From CAVVFX01 sp963747535 (GTDB taxonomy: Bacteria > Acidobacteriota > Terriglobia > Bryobacterales > Bryobacteraceae), in contig CAVVFX010000017.1 in NCBI GenBank assembly GCA_963747535.1, positions 1 through 64,000 on the forward strand: 64,000 nt of DNA. The letters are read 5' to 3'. Positions 44,938-54,419 of the stretch are shown here, in pieces. Numbering within the stretch: the first letter of the stretch is position 1; the number at the start of each line of letters is the position of its first letter. The position numbers and the translations under genes were made by a program. The notes beneath the pieces were generated by a model. The model ran no database searches, was not told where the DNA came from, and saw nothing but the letters and a program-made list of their open reading frames with translations.

Positions 44938-46532
44938 CCGATCCTATTCGCTCCCGCCAGGGGAAGCGTCATGCGAAACGTTGTCCCTTTGCCGGATTCA
45001 CTCTCTATCTCGATTGTCCCTCCATGCAACTGCACTGCGCGAAAGGTCATAGCAAGCCCGATACCCGTGCCTCGGACTTTGGTTGTGTAGTAGAGCTGAA
45101 AGATCTTCTCGCGCTGTTCCGGGGGAATGCCAGGTCCTGTATCTCGAATCCGAACTGCGCAGGTATCACGATTCCTCTCGACCTCGATGCGGAGCTTTCC
45201 GCCTTGAGTCATGGCCTCAATGGCATTGACCGCGATGTTCAGCATGGCTTGCCTCAACAGGTCCCTATCCCCCTTGACCACGACGGCTTCAGGCGGACGA
45301 TCGAGGGAAATCTCGATTCCCTTCTGAATAGCCTCAGGGTCGAGCAGGGTCAGGATCTCGGCTGCAGATTCCGCGACGTCCACATCTTCCAGGACCAACT
45401 CCACAGGGCGGTTGAAATCGAGAAAAGTTCGCACCACGCGGTCCAGGCGCGTGACTTCCTCGGACAGGATCGCGAACTCAGGTTCCATGTCTGGCGATTC
45501 GTCCGCCATCCTGGAGCGTAACATTTCGAGTCGCAACGAGATGGAATTGAGCGGATTTTTGATCTCGTGCGCCACCCGGCTCGTGAGACTGTTGATGGCC
45601 GTCAGCCGCCGGGCCAAAGCGATCTGATTTTCGAAATGCTGCCGGGTTCCGGCGTCCAACTTCTCCAGCACGCCTTCCAGATTACTGCGCAACTGGCTCG
45701 CATCTTCCCGCGCGTCCCGAAATCGCTCGCCCAGCAGGCTGAGTTTGGATTCGATGATGGCCAGTTCCCGCGCATCGTCGACCCCGGTCCGCAGGGACGC
45801 CGGCGCTATTCCGCTAGCAATGTCGTCGATCAGGTGACTGATGCGGGTGAGCGGTCGCAACGCCAGGTTGGCCGACCAGTACGCCAGCAAAAACGCCAGA
45901 AGCATGGCCATGCCGGACGCGAACGCGACACTCTGGAGTGCCGGCAGCGTCGCAGCCCGCAGGAGGACTGGCGAAACGAGAATCTGAACGGTGAACATGG
46001 GCGTCTTCTGGCCGGGAATTCTCAGGTCCTGCAGGCGGGTCTCATAGTCGTCATGGGATGTAAGGATGGCTTTCATCCGTCCCACCGGGCTCGCTTCCTT
46101 TAACACCCGCAGGTCCTGTTTGGCTATCATTTGTTTTCCCAGTTGGCGCGGGTTCGACGAAGCCAGAATCTTGCCGTCTTCTCCAGCCACGTTGATTTCT
46201 ACGATCGACCGCGACTGCGCCATGGTTTGCTCAAGCAAGGCCGCAAGGTCGGCGTCCTGAGCCACCGCGTTTCTGTAGGACTGTTTGGTCTCCTCCAGGG
46301 ACGAAGGCTGAGCGGGAGTTTGCGGACCTTCCGAGAGGCGCCGCAGGATGGTCGACTGGACCTGATTGCCGGCCATTTCGGAACTGGTGGCCGCGATTTC
46401 AACTGAGTTGTCCGCGAGGCTGTTCACGCTGACCGAGATCAGAGTCAGGGCGACCAGCGCCACCATCGAGAGCGTAAGCGACAGCAGCCTGGCTCGTAGC
46501 GTCACGCTCCGCAGCCGGATCCGCAGCTTCAT
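44934..46532 (-). CDS. membrane sensor histidine kinase
   Basis: The product is 532 aa. Two membrane spans (LTLSMVALVALTLISVSVNS and VAFASGMAMLLAFLLAYWSA) flank a periplasmic sensor of ~170 residues, followed by a HAMP region. The phosphoacceptor is in SRVAHEIKNPLNSISLRLEM. The ATP-binding boxes are NIAVNAIEAMTQGGKL (N), IRDTGPGIPPEQ (G1) and GTGIGLAM (G2). It overlaps the response-regulator stop by four bases. It should phosphorylate that NtrC-type regulator. Confidence 0.93.
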   Translation of the reverse strand: MKLRIRLRSVTLRARLLSLTLSMVALVALTLISVSVNSLADNSVEIAATSSEMAGNQVQSTILRRLSEGPQTPAQPSSLEETKQSYRNAVAQDADLAALLEQTMAQSRSIVEINVAGEDGKILASSNPRQLGKQMIAKQDLRVLKEASPVGRMKAILTSHDDYETRLQDLRIPGQKTPMFTVQILVSPVLLRAATLPALQSVAFASGMAMLLAFLLAYWSANLALRPLTRISHLIDDIASGIAPASLRTGVDDARELAIIESKLSLLGERFRDAREDASQLRSNLEGVLEKLDAGTRQHFENQIALARRLTAINSLTSRVAHEIKNPLNSISLRLEMLRSRMADESPDMEPEFAILSEEVTRLDRVVRTFLDFNRPVELVLEDVDVAESAAEILTLLDPEAIQKGIEISLDRPPEAVVVKGDRDLLRQAMLNIAVNAIEAMTQGGKLRIEVERNRDTCAVRIRDTGPGIPPEQREKIFQLYYTTKVRGTGIGLAMTFRAVQLHGGTIEIESESGKGTTFRMTLPLAGANRIG

Positions 46533-47914
46533 GCTCCGTCGCCGTACTCTTTTAACTTGTTGAAGAGAGTCTTGGGGCTGATCTCCAGGATCTCCGCCGC
46601 GCGCGTCCGGTTGTATCCGGTATGGCGTAAGGTCATTTCGATCAGCGCACGCTCCGCCTCTGCGACAGTCATGCCGGGCTCCAGCACCAAGGACTCGCCG
46701 GCATCCCGCGGGCCCGGATCCGGCCGTCCTGCGAACCCTCGCGGCAGATGAGCGGTCGTAATCGTTCCCGAGCCTGCCAAAATCACGGCCCGCTCCAGCA
46801 CGTTGCGCAGTTCCCGAACGTTGCCCGGCCAGTCATACGCCAAAAGCAGAGCCGCTACCTCCGGGGCTATATCTGTGACACGGCAATCGTGTTTCTGATT
46901 CAGGGCGGTGATCAGCTCTTCCGAGATGCGAGCAATATCCACTCGTCGGTCACGCAGAGGAGGCAGATGAATTTCGAACACATTGAGACGGAAGTATAAG
47001 TCTTCCCGAAAAGTGCCCTTGGAGATCGCTTCCCGAAGGTTATGGTTGGTGGATGCCACGACGCGTACGTCCAAGTCGATTTCACGAGGTGAACCCAGGC
47101 GCCGTACGCGGCGCTCCTCCAGGACTCGCAGCAGTTTAGCCTGCGTGTTCATGGGCATGTCGCCGATTTCGTCGAGCAGCAGCGTGCCTCCGCGTGCCAA
47201 CTCGAAGCAACCGGCGCGCCGCTCTACGGCGCCCGTGAAGGCGCCCTTCTCATGGCCAAACAGTTCGCTTTCCATCAGCGACTCCGGCATGGCGGCGCAG
47301 TTCACCGCAAAGAATGGACCGGCGCGCCGGGGACTGAGTTCGTGAATGGCGCGCGCGGTCAGTTCCTTGCCTGTGCCGCTTTCCCCGGTGATCAGGATCG
47401 TGGCCTTGGTGGGCGCTGCCTGTTGCAGCAGATGAAAAACCTCCTGCATCGACGCAGACTCGCCAACCAGTTCACCAACCACCCCACGCGCGGCGAGTTC
47501 CCGCTCCAGCCTTCCAGCATGATTGGCCAGCCGCCACTTCTCGACCGCGCGCTCCAGGATCATCTTAAGCGCGGCGGTTTGGACCGGCTTTTCCAGGTAC
47601 CAGAACGCGCCCAGGTCATGGACCGTCTCCAGGGCGGTTTCCACACTGCCAAATGCCGTGAGGACAATGGCCTGCGGAGGTTGCGCCGACTTATGAAGTT
47701 CCTCGAGAAGGCCCTTCCCATCCATTTCGGGCATATTGAGATCGGTCACGACGACATCCGCGTCGAAGGCCTTCAACTTGTTGAGCGCGTCCAGGCCGTT
47801 CTGCGCGGTGATGACTTCATATCCCCACCGCATGATGACGCCGGCTAGAGCGCTCCGTTGATTGATCTCGTCGTCAACTACCAGAACTTTGGTCAAATTC
47901 TCGTCCGAATGCAC
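46529..47914 (-). CDS. NtrC-family sigma-54-dependent response regulator
   Basis: The product is 461 aa. The receiver domain has its phospho-aspartate in VVVTDLNMPEMDGKG. The AAA+ domain has the Walker A GESGTGKELTARAI, the sigma-54 loop GAFTGA and Walker B GGTLLLDEIGDMP. A Fis-type helix-turn-helix closes it (YNRTRAAEILEISPKTLFNK). It activates sigma-54 promoters on phosphorylation by the adjacent kinase. Targets are unknown. Confidence 0.95.
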   Translation of the reverse strand: MHSDENLTKVLVVDDEINQRSALAGVIMRWGYEVITAQNGLDALNKLKAFDADVVVTDLNMPEMDGKGLLEELHKSAQPPQAIVLTAFGSVETALETVHDLGAFWYLEKPVQTAALKMILERAVEKWRLANHAGRLERELAARGVVGELVGESASMQEVFHLLQQAAPTKATILITGESGTGKELTARAIHELSPRRAGPFFAVNCAAMPESLMESELFGHEKGAFTGAVERRAGCFELARGGTLLLDEIGDMPMNTQAKLLRVLEERRVRRLGSPREIDLDVRVVASTNHNLREAISKGTFREDLYFRLNVFEIHLPPLRDRRVDIARISEELITALNQKHDCRVTDIAPEVAALLLAYDWPGNVRELRNVLERAVILAGSGTITTAHLPRGFAGRPDPGPRDAGESLVLEPGMTVAEAERALIEMTLRHTGYNRTRAAEILEISPKTLFNKLKEYGDGA

Positions 47915-48109
47915 AAGGGTGTCTGCGAACCGGAGGTTCAGTTACCCGGTACCCGGTAGGAATGGCAAGGTGGTACGCCTGCGCATGGTAACTTCTACCG
48001 GTTTACGTCCAGTATATGTCCGGTGGGCGCCTCCAAAGCAAGTCAGCTGCCAGGCAGTCGCCAGCAGTTCCCGCGGCCGTCAAAGCCCGCGAGACTGCAA
48101 GAAGACCTG

Positions 48110-48898
48110 TTACACCATGTACATGCCGCCATTGATCTCAATGGTCTGGCCGTGGATATACCGGGCGGCGTCGGAGCAGAGGAACACGATCACGTCCGCA
48201 ACCTCCGCGTTATCGCCCAATTTCCCAGCCGGCGTGGACGCCAGCATGGATTCCAGCATTTGCTTGGTGGAAAAAACCTCGTGGAAGTGATTGTCGACGG
48301 TGCCCGGCGAAACGGCGTTGATCCGGATGCCCTTCGACGCCAATTCCCGTGCCAAGCCCTTCGTGAAACAGGCCACCGTGGCTTTCGACGCAGCATATAT
48401 CGCCGCGCCGACCCCGCCGCCGTTGCGGGCCGCAATAGAACTGAGGTTCACGACCGCGCCGCCTCCTCGCTCGACCATCCCCGGGACCACCGCCTGAGTA
48501 ATAAACCACGCGCTCTTAGCGTTGAGGTTCATGACGCGGTCCCAGAGCTCGGGACTCGATTCGGCCAACCTGGCGCGCTGCACCAGAAAGCCGGCGTTGT
48601 TGATCAGGAAATCGACCGGTCGCTGAAGCTTGCTCAAATCGCTAATGAACGATTCGATGCCGCTGTTTTGCGACAGATCGGCTTGGATCGTGTCACAGGA
48701 AACCGTCTTGCCCAGCTTACCGACAAGATCTTCGATACCTTGCCGGTGCGAGTGATAATGAAGGACAAAGTTACGCACTCCCGCGGATGCCAACGCAAGC
48801 ACCGTGGCTTCGCCAATGCCTCGCGAGGCACCAGTGACGAGAGCTGTCTTGTCCTTAAATTCTGACGTTTGAGGAATCAGGCCGGTTGTTTTAACCAT
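48110..48898 (-). CDS. short-chain dehydrogenase/reductase
   Basis: The product is 262 aa. It has the Rossmann motif TALVTGASRGIGEA, then NNAGFLV, the catalytic Ser region VVNLSSIAARNGG, and Y-x-x-x-K in AAIYAASKATVACF. SPGTVDNHFHE and the C-terminal GQTIEINGGMYMV are typical of SDRs close to FabG. It reduces or oxidises a carbonyl/hydroxyl with NAD(P)(H); the substrate is unknown. It overlaps the Crp-like gene by 22 bases. Confidence 0.92.
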   Translation of the reverse strand: MVKTTGLIPQTSEFKDKTALVTGASRGIGEATVLALASAGVRNFVLHYHSHRQGIEDLVGKLGKTVSCDTIQADLSQNSGIESFISDLSKLQRPVDFLINNAGFLVQRARLAESSPELWDRVMNLNAKSAWFITQAVVPGMVERGGGAVVNLSSIAARNGGGVGAAIYAASKATVACFTKGLARELASKGIRINAVSPGTVDNHFHEVFSTKQMLESMLASTPAGKLGDNAEVADVIVFLCSDAARYIHGQTIEINGGMYMV

Positions 48899-49581
48899 TC
48901 TCTTAGAGCATCCCGATACAGCATAATGCCCTTACGAGAATAGCGCAGGTAACCCTGCCGGCGGAACTGATTCATGTAATGTGTGACGATTTCACGCGAT
49001 GTACCCACGTACTGTGAAAGAAGTTCATGCGTGAACGGTATCATTTGAACCGAACCATCGTCGTTCTTGCTACCCAGCCGTTCGGAGAAGCGAATCAGGG
49101 TACGGGCCAGGCGCCGGGCGATATTGTCCACCGAAAAGCTTTCGATCCGGTAGCCGAAGTCCATTGAGCGCTGGACCAGAAGTTGAAGCAGGGCGATAGC
49201 CAGTTTGGGACGCTTCATCGTGATCTCTTCGATCTCGTTGGTCGTCCAGGTCATGACCTTGGTGTTCTCGAGCGCTACGGCGATTTCCGTCCGTTGCGCC
49301 AGCCCAAGGAAAGCGGACTCCCCGAAGAACTCATCAGGTTGGTAGATGTCCACCACTACCTGACGGCCGTCGTCAGCCAAACGACAAACCTTTACCTTGC
49401 CGTCGATCACAAGGTAAATACTGGTCGAGGGTTGGTCCTGATTGTAAATGACTTGCCCTTTTCGGTATTCGAGGATCGTCGAACACGGAAGATGGGCTAA
49501 TGGATCTTCGAGCGCCCGCTGCGGAGCAACAACCGCCGGACTGCTTGCCATAGGACTATTAATCATAGAGCTACTCGCCAT
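48877..49581 (-). CDS. Crp/Fnr-family transcription regulator
   Basis: The product is 234 aa. A cyclic-nucleotide-binding-like beta roll is present (SIYLVIDGKVKVCRLADDGR, QVVVDIYQPDEFFGESAFLG), then the dimer helix and a winged helix-turn-helix (HELLSQYVGTSREIVTHYMN, YSRKGIMLYRDALREWL). There is no Fnr-type cysteine cluster. It probably senses a small ligand. Its overlap with the SDR gene suggests joint expression. Confidence 0.93.
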   Translation of the reverse strand: MASSSMINSPMASSPAVVAPQRALEDPLAHLPCSTILEYRKGQVIYNQDQPSTSIYLVIDGKVKVCRLADDGRQVVVDIYQPDEFFGESAFLGLAQRTEIAVALENTKVMTWTTNEIEEITMKRPKLAIALLQLLVQRSMDFGYRIESFSVDNIARRLARTLIRFSERLGSKNDDGSVQMIPFTHELLSQYVGTSREIVTHYMNQFRRQGYLRYSRKGIMLYRDALREWLKQPA

Positions 49582-49932
49582 TGGATGTACTGCCTCCTTG
49601 ATTGTACGAATTCTAACACGTCAATGCAATAGAAATCCAGGAACCATCTAGTTTCTGTGAATTCCATAACACGGCGTTGCGACTTTAGTTGCATGCGGAG
49701 TGCCAAATAGCACCGTCGCCGCCTGAGCCCAAGGTAGCATCATTATTTCCGCCATTTGGAGATCTACCGTGCACTCTGATCCCAAATCGGCATATCCATA
49801 TAACGTGAGGTAGTGCACTTTTGGATACACCTCCCGGCCCGGTAGTGTGCTCATTTTTACCGTTCCGACGGCCGGTGGGCGACAACATTGCCCACATTGA
49901 GAGAGACATCGGTCATTCTTTCATGTGGTGCA
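49582..49932. other. divergent intergenic region
   Basis: This 350-base stretch lies between the divergent Crp-like and phosphoesterase genes and must hold both promoters. It is AT-richer than its surroundings near 49600-49760. I see no convincing operator, RNA or gene. Confidence 0.45.
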
Positions 49933-52344
49933 ATGGGAAGCATGTCAATAGGAACGCGGGGGATGGTGTGCGTAACGCTGGCCATTTGCAGCTCTGCCGC
50001 AGGATTCCGGTTACCAGGAAGCAATTATCCGGCTCAAGTCCGTGAGGAGGTTTCGATCCTGCCCGGCGGGCGTGTGCTAAAGCCATTTGGCCGGCAGGTC
50101 ATGACAGGGACGGCACCGTTCGCTCTCGCCATCAGTCCCAGCGGCAAAACTATCGTTACAGCTAACATCGGCTGGTCGAAGTCCATAGGTTTGGACCGAC
50201 CATCCATCACTGTAATTGCGCCGGGCAAGCACGGTTCCGCGTGGAGCCTGGCAGACTTTCACACCGAAGCCCGGCGGACCGACTCCAAGGCGTGGCAGGG
50301 AGTAACAACCGGCCTGGCGGTAGTAAGCGATGGCAGCGCCTGGGTTTCGGAGGGCGACTCGGGCCGGGTGGTAGAGGTGAACCTGTCGACCGGCAACCGG
50401 AAGGGCGTCGTCAGCCTGAACGCGGACCCCTACTCCGGCAGTTTTACCGACGCGCTCGGCTACGATCCCGCTCGTAACTTGCTGGTTGTATTGGATCCGG
50501 CCAACTTCCGGGTGGCTGTCGTCGATCTCAAGCGTGCGGTAGTAATGGCTTCCGTGAAAACCGGGGTATTACCGGTTGCACTGGCCATGTCCGCGGATGG
50601 AAAACGATTGTATGTCGCCAACACTGGTGGCACGCCCTCTCTCTCGATCATCGACCTTGCCGACTCCTCGGCGCCCAGGAACGTGGCCGAGGTCCCGCTC
50701 ACCGAGGGACCGCGGACCGAATCCGGCACCGGAGGGGCCGCGCCGTCGGGCATCGCCGTCCACGGCGACGAGGTCTATGTTTCTCTGGCACACGACGACG
50801 CGGTGGTCGTGGTCAACGGGCAGACCGGCAAAATCGAAGGTGCGATTCCGTTGCGAATTCCCCGCCTCGAGGAGTATCGCGGCATCACACCATTAGGTTT
50901 GGCTTTCGATAAAAAAGCCGGCTTTCTGCTGGTCGCCGAAGCCGGCATCAACGCCGTCGGCGTGGTCGACCCGGCATCGCGCCGGCTGCTTGGACATCTG
51001 CCCGCGGGGTGGTTCCCAACCGCTATCGCCGTGCACGACGGGCAAGTCTACGTAGCCAGCGCGCGCGGTCTCGGGACCGGGCCCAGTGCTCCCAGCCATC
51101 GCGTCCAGATGGTTGGAGGCGGCAGGCAGGGATTGTTTTCGTTCAGCCTGGAGCCGTCGGCGTTACGGCGCGGAAACGTCAGTGCTTTCGTAGTCCCTAC
51201 AGATAGCGAATTGGAGCATCAGACCGAGGTGGTTTTCGAGGCGAATGGCTTCATATCCTCCCGTAGCTCACAGACGAAATCCCCTCTGGAGAATAAGGTT
51301 CCCCCAATCCGCTACGTCGTGCTGATTGTCAAAGGCGACCGCTCCTTCGACGAGATTCTCGGCGATATCGAAAAAGCCGGCGCAAAACAAGTACTTTCCG
51401 AGCCCAGTTTTGCCCGCTTCGGTTCCGACGGCTACGTGCCCGGCGGCCGGAAACGCTTCAGCCTGATGGTGGACGTCACGCCGAATCATCACGAAATTGC
51501 CGAGCGGTGGGCCTTTGCAGATAATTTCTATGCCGATTCCGATTACTCCTCGGCCGGTCATCACTGGCTGGCCGGAGTGTGCCCCGATTTCTGGAGTGAG
51601 ACCGAGCCGCTCTACCATGAGGCCGGCAATCGGGACGGTTCGCTGCACGCTGAAGCGCCCGGACGCCGGCTGTTCCCTCGCGGTACGGTTGCCGTAACGG
51701 CCCTGGAATTGCCGAGTGCGGGGACTCTCTGGAGTCACCTCGAACGTCACCATGTCACCTACCGCAACTTCCACGAGGAGAGAGATAAAGATGTCAGCGA
51801 AAGCGATATGCTGGACACGAATATCTCCGACCAGTCGAGGGCCAGCCACTTCATCGAGACGGTGCGGCGCGATTACCTCGCACCCGGCAAGCCGCTCCCG
51901 CAATTTGTGGAGATTCATCTCCCCAACGATACGACCGGTTCGCCGAGTGGCGATGGATTCGACTACCCGGCATCCTACGTGGCCGATAACGATTACGCCC
52001 TCGGACGGATTCTCGAGTTTCTTTCCAATTCACCCTGGTGGAAAGAGATGGCTGTCTTCGTTACCGAGGCCGGCGCGGAGGATGGCGCCGACCATATCGA
52101 TTCCCACCGCACGCTCCTGCTCGGAGCGGGACCCTGGTTTCGCTCCAACTATGTTTCGCATACCAATGCCAGTTTCCCCGCGTTGCTGTCGACAATTTTC
52201 AAGCTGCTCGATCTGCCGCCTCTCAATCTTTACGACGCCACAGCCGACGATCTGCTCGACATGTTCGGTAATGTCCCCGACTTCGCGCCGTATGAAGTGA
52301 AGCCCGAGGATTCGCGGCTCTTCGATCCCCAAAAAGTCAAGTGA
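49933..52344 (+). CDS. YVTN beta-propeller / phosphoesterase fusion protein, exported
   Basis: I use the ATG at 49933 (MGSMSIGTRGMVCVTLAICS), which gives a signal peptide; 49888 and 49942 are alternatives. The N-terminal ~400 residues are a beta-propeller with YVTN-type repeats (PVALAMSADGKRLYVANTGG). The C-terminal ~380 residues are an alkaline-phosphatase-like phosphoesterase (DRSFDEILGDIEKAG, WAFADNFYADSDYSSAGHHW, FVTEAGAEDGADHIDSHRT). Such fusions are common in Acidobacteriota. It likely hydrolyses a phosphoester in the periplasm; the substrate is unknown. Confidence 0.88.
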   Translation: MGSMSIGTRGMVCVTLAICSSAAGFRLPGSNYPAQVREEVSILPGGRVLKPFGRQVMTGTAPFALAISPSGKTIVTANIGWSKSIGLDRPSITVIAPGKHGSAWSLADFHTEARRTDSKAWQGVTTGLAVVSDGSAWVSEGDSGRVVEVNLSTGNRKGVVSLNADPYSGSFTDALGYDPARNLLVVLDPANFRVAVVDLKRAVVMASVKTGVLPVALAMSADGKRLYVANTGGTPSLSIIDLADSSAPRNVAEVPLTEGPRTESGTGGAAPSGIAVHGDEVYVSLAHDDAVVVVNGQTGKIEGAIPLRIPRLEEYRGITPLGLAFDKKAGFLLVAEAGINAVGVVDPASRRLLGHLPAGWFPTAIAVHDGQVYVASARGLGTGPSAPSHRVQMVGGGRQGLFSFSLEPSALRRGNVSAFVVPTDSELEHQTEVVFEANGFISSRSSQTKSPLENKVPPIRYVVLIVKGDRSFDEILGDIEKAGAKQVLSEPSFARFGSDGYVPGGRKRFSLMVDVTPNHHEIAERWAFADNFYADSDYSSAGHHWLAGVCPDFWSETEPLYHEAGNRDGSLHAEAPGRRLFPRGTVAVTALELPSAGTLWSHLERHHVTYRNFHEERDKDVSESDMLDTNISDQSRASHFIETVRRDYLAPGKPLPQFVEIHLPNDTTGSPSGDGFDYPASYVADNDYALGRILEFLSNSPWWKEMAVFVTEAGAEDGADHIDSHRTLLLGAGPWFRSNYVSHTNASFPALLSTIFKLLDLPPLNLYDATADDLLDMFGNVPDFAPYEVKPEDSRLFDPQKVK

Positions 52345-52533
52345 GCCTAATGACTTCGGCGGAGTAGGCCCTTGACCCAAGGCTAGTACCAACTTGCAGC
52401 AATTGGCGTACAGTACCGCTTGATTACGCGCGGCTCAGCAATGACTTCCGAGCTGCGACCGTTAGTGGTTACGCGAACTTTCGCAAGTTAGTACGGGCTG
52501 CTCCGCAGCCGCTGGACTTTGGCCTTTTTGATT

Positions 52534-53985
52534 TCAGCCATTTGCGTAGCAGACAGCAGATGCGAGGGGGAAATTGCATTTCTCCGGCTTCGTGTCGGCT
52601 GTCAGCTTGGTGGCGAAGCCGGAGAAACTTTCAATGCGAAGGCCTCGCGCCCAGACTTCGGCGCGGAGCTGATGAAGCAGTTGTTGAGTTGAGGTACGCG
52701 GGCCTTGAGAGCTGGCAGCCCAACTGGGTTGTGGCAACAGATCGGCGCCAGAGTTTCCGAAGGCTTGCTGAGCCGACACCAGCAACATGCCATAAGCGGC
52801 TACGGTAAGGGCGGGGACCGATTCGACCGATGCCGCTGTCCGAACCTGCGCCTGCCCCACGCCCAACAGGGTTTTCTCTTCGCGAAAATTCACCTCAACG
52901 TCCCATCGCTGGAAGTAAGCTTCAATCACCTGGCGCACGTCCAGCGTCGAGTCCGTGCAGATCAGGTATGCAGGATCGCGGTATTGCAGCCTCCCGCCTT
53001 TGCGGTTGCGGTAGGCCAGCGGTTTGATGACGACTAGTTGTAGAGTCTGCCCGGCACCCGCGGCGCGCCACATTATATTCTGGCGACACTTATAGCTCAG
53101 CGCATGAGTCAGACCGCGGTGGTGGAAGGTCATGGTTTGCCAGGGTTCGGACTCGTCGGTGCGGAGTTGCTCGGGGGTGGGAGCTGGCGCACCGTAGCAT
53201 AATCGGCGGCCGCGCGTTTGCCTAAGGGCGGGATCGGGAGTAAAGCACAGGTTGGCGTCCTTGCGAATACGACCAATACAAACCGTGTGAGGGGGGATCT
53301 TTTTGAGGACGGTGGAATTGGTGTAGCCACCGTCGAAGGCAAGCATTAAGAGGCGGCCTTTGGTGTTGGGATCGTGATCGAGGGCATCCCGGAGTTGAAT
53401 CATTTGGTGGGCGGCGCGCACACTGAGGCGGAAATTGCGTACGTCCAGACGGTATTGCGCCAACTCTTTCTCAGTAGCCTTGGATTTTGGCTTGGCCGGC
53501 GTGGGCACATGAAGAAAGGTAATAGGGACGGCACGGAAGGCCCCCTCTTGTCCGGGCATGATGGCGGAGACTTGCTGGAAGCGCTGGGCGCGTACGAAGT
53601 TGGTCTGGAAGCGTGGCCCGAGCGGATCGCGCCGCCAACCGACGCCTGGGGTATGGAGGCCGGAGCGGCGCAGCAGGGTATCGTCGAGAACCGCGCGAAA
53701 GGGCGCGCCTGCGGGCAACTGGGCGGCGACGGCGTGACGGACGACAGAAAAGATTTCAGGCATGGGAATTCGATCCTTCGAGAAGAGGCGATAAGCGGCG
53801 GTCCAGTCTCGAAACTGGGAGCCGGAAGTGGTGAGCAGGCCAGTGATGGAATGGCGTCCGAGACAGAGAAGCGAGCTTAGGGCGAGGTTTTGCGCGCGTT
53901 CGGCGACGCGGCACTGGCCGAAGGCGGAGAAACATCCGTTCCAGAGTCTCCAGAACTGGGGGAGGATGCCGGCCGAGTTTTTTTT
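52534..53985 (-). CDS. transposase (DDE type), reached by -1 frameshifting from the upstream ORF
   Basis: The longest start-codon frame begins at 53763 (MPEIFSVVRH). However, conserved-looking transposase sequence extends about 70 residues upstream in the same frame (FWRLWNGCFSAFGQCRVAER, LSSLLCLGRHSITGLLTTSG, DWTAAYRLFSKDRI) with no ATG, GTG or TTG. That frame joins the upstream ORF through a -1 shift at a run of eight A on the minus strand (53978-53985; A AAA AAA C). The catalytic part includes AVLDDTLLRRSG, LLMLAFDGGYTNS and YFQRWDVEVNFREEKTLLG, a DDE-like pattern recalling IS4/IS701-type transposases. A tail of unknown role ends it. Confidence 0.82.
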   Translation of the reverse strand, partial: KKNSAGILPQFWRLWNGCFSAFGQCRVAERAQNLALSSLLCLGRHSITGLLTTSGSQFRDWTAAYRLFSKDRIPMPEIFSVVRHAVAAQLPAGAPFRAVLDDTLLRRSGLHTPGVGWRRDPLGPRFQTNFVRAQRFQQVSAIMPGQEGAFRAVPITFLHVPTPAKPKSKATEKELAQYRLDVRNFRLSVRAAHQMIQLRDALDHDPNTKGRLLMLAFDGGYTNSTVLKKIPPHTVCIGRIRKDANLCFTPDPALRQTRGRRLCYGAPAPTPEQLRTDESEPWQTMTFHHRGLTHALSYKCRQNIMWRAAGAGQTLQLVVIKPLAYRNRKGGRLQYRDPAYLICTDSTLDVRQVIEAYFQRWDVEVNFREEKTLLGVGQAQVRTAASVESVPALTVAAYGMLLVSAQQAFGNSGADLLPQPSWAASSQGPRTSTQQLLHQLRAEVWARGLRIESFSGFATKLTADTKPEKCNFPLASAVCYANG

Positions 53986-54164
53986 AAAGTCGGAGGTGGG
54001 GCCTCCGGGCGACGCAGGGCCAGAAGGCTCTTGTCCTCAATGAGCCACTCTACGGTCTCGCCGCGGGAGAACTCCATGGCCTGAGCGATGGCGGAGGGGA
54101 AGTTGATATACCACTGTTCACTGGTTTTGCGTTTGATGAGTTGGACTTTGGTGGGAAACCCCAT
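53877..54164 (-). CDS. IS upstream ORF (small AbrB-like protein), frameshift donor
   Basis: The ATG at 54164 (MGFPTKVQLIKRKTSEQWYI) starts a 95-aa protein. Its first ~55 residues (INFPSAIAQAMEFSRGETVE, WLIEDKSLLALRR) resemble a swapped-hairpin AbrB-type DNA-binding domain. A proline/serine-rich tail follows (APPPTLKKTRPASSP). The A8 run sits within the codons for LKKT; a -1 slip there leads into the transposase. So the ORF may serve both as a free regulator and as the transposase N-terminus. Confidence 0.7.
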   Translation of the reverse strand: MGFPTKVQLIKRKTSEQWYINFPSAIAQAMEFSRGETVEWLIEDKSLLALRRPEAPPPTLKKTRPASSPSSGDSGTDVSPPSASAASPNARKTSP

Positions 54165-54184
54165 GTTGATAGATCCTTTCGTGT

Positions 54185-54204
54185 ATCTAGTTATATAACT
54201 AGAT
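54185..54204. promoter_or_regulatory. perfect 20-bp palindrome, candidate operator
   Basis: atctagttatataactagat equals its own reverse complement. It lies 20 bases upstream of the small AbrB-like ORF and overlaps a plausible AT-rich promoter. Position and symmetry suggest autoregulation by that protein. Confidence 0.6.
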
Positions 54205-54287
54205 ATCACAAACCAGACAGGATTACAACATGGAGGATCAAAAATGGTTTTTATCGCTTCTAATCTAGTGAAAGGCCAAAGCCGAGG

Positions 54288-54332
54288 GGCTGCTCCGCAG
54301 CCGGACAGACCACACAAAACGATGGTCTGTCC
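54288..54332. repeat. dispersed double-hairpin repeat, copy 1
   Basis: Hairpin 1 is ggctgc-tcc-gcagcc at 54288-54302. Hairpin 2 follows directly: ggacagacca at 54303-54312, a 10-nt loop cacaaaacga, and tggtctgtcc at 54323-54332. The same 45-nt layout recurs at 61399-61443. Confidence 0.8.
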
Positions 54333-54419
54333 TACGGAGCCCAAAGGCTGCCCTACGGCGGAAATGGCCAAACTGCACCCGAACCAGTGTCCCCGGCCGA
54401 TCCGGCGCACGTATGGCGG

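Larger units (their letters stand above)
52496..54204 (-). mobile_element. insertion sequence with two-ORF frameshift organisation
   Basis: The element comprises the small ORF, the transposase and a 20-bp palindrome upstream. I cannot place the termini: candidate ends at about 52496-52523 and 54273-54302 share ggccaaag and a ggctgctccgcagcc hairpin but not a clean inverted repeat. Boundaries here are therefore approximate. Confidence 0.55.
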
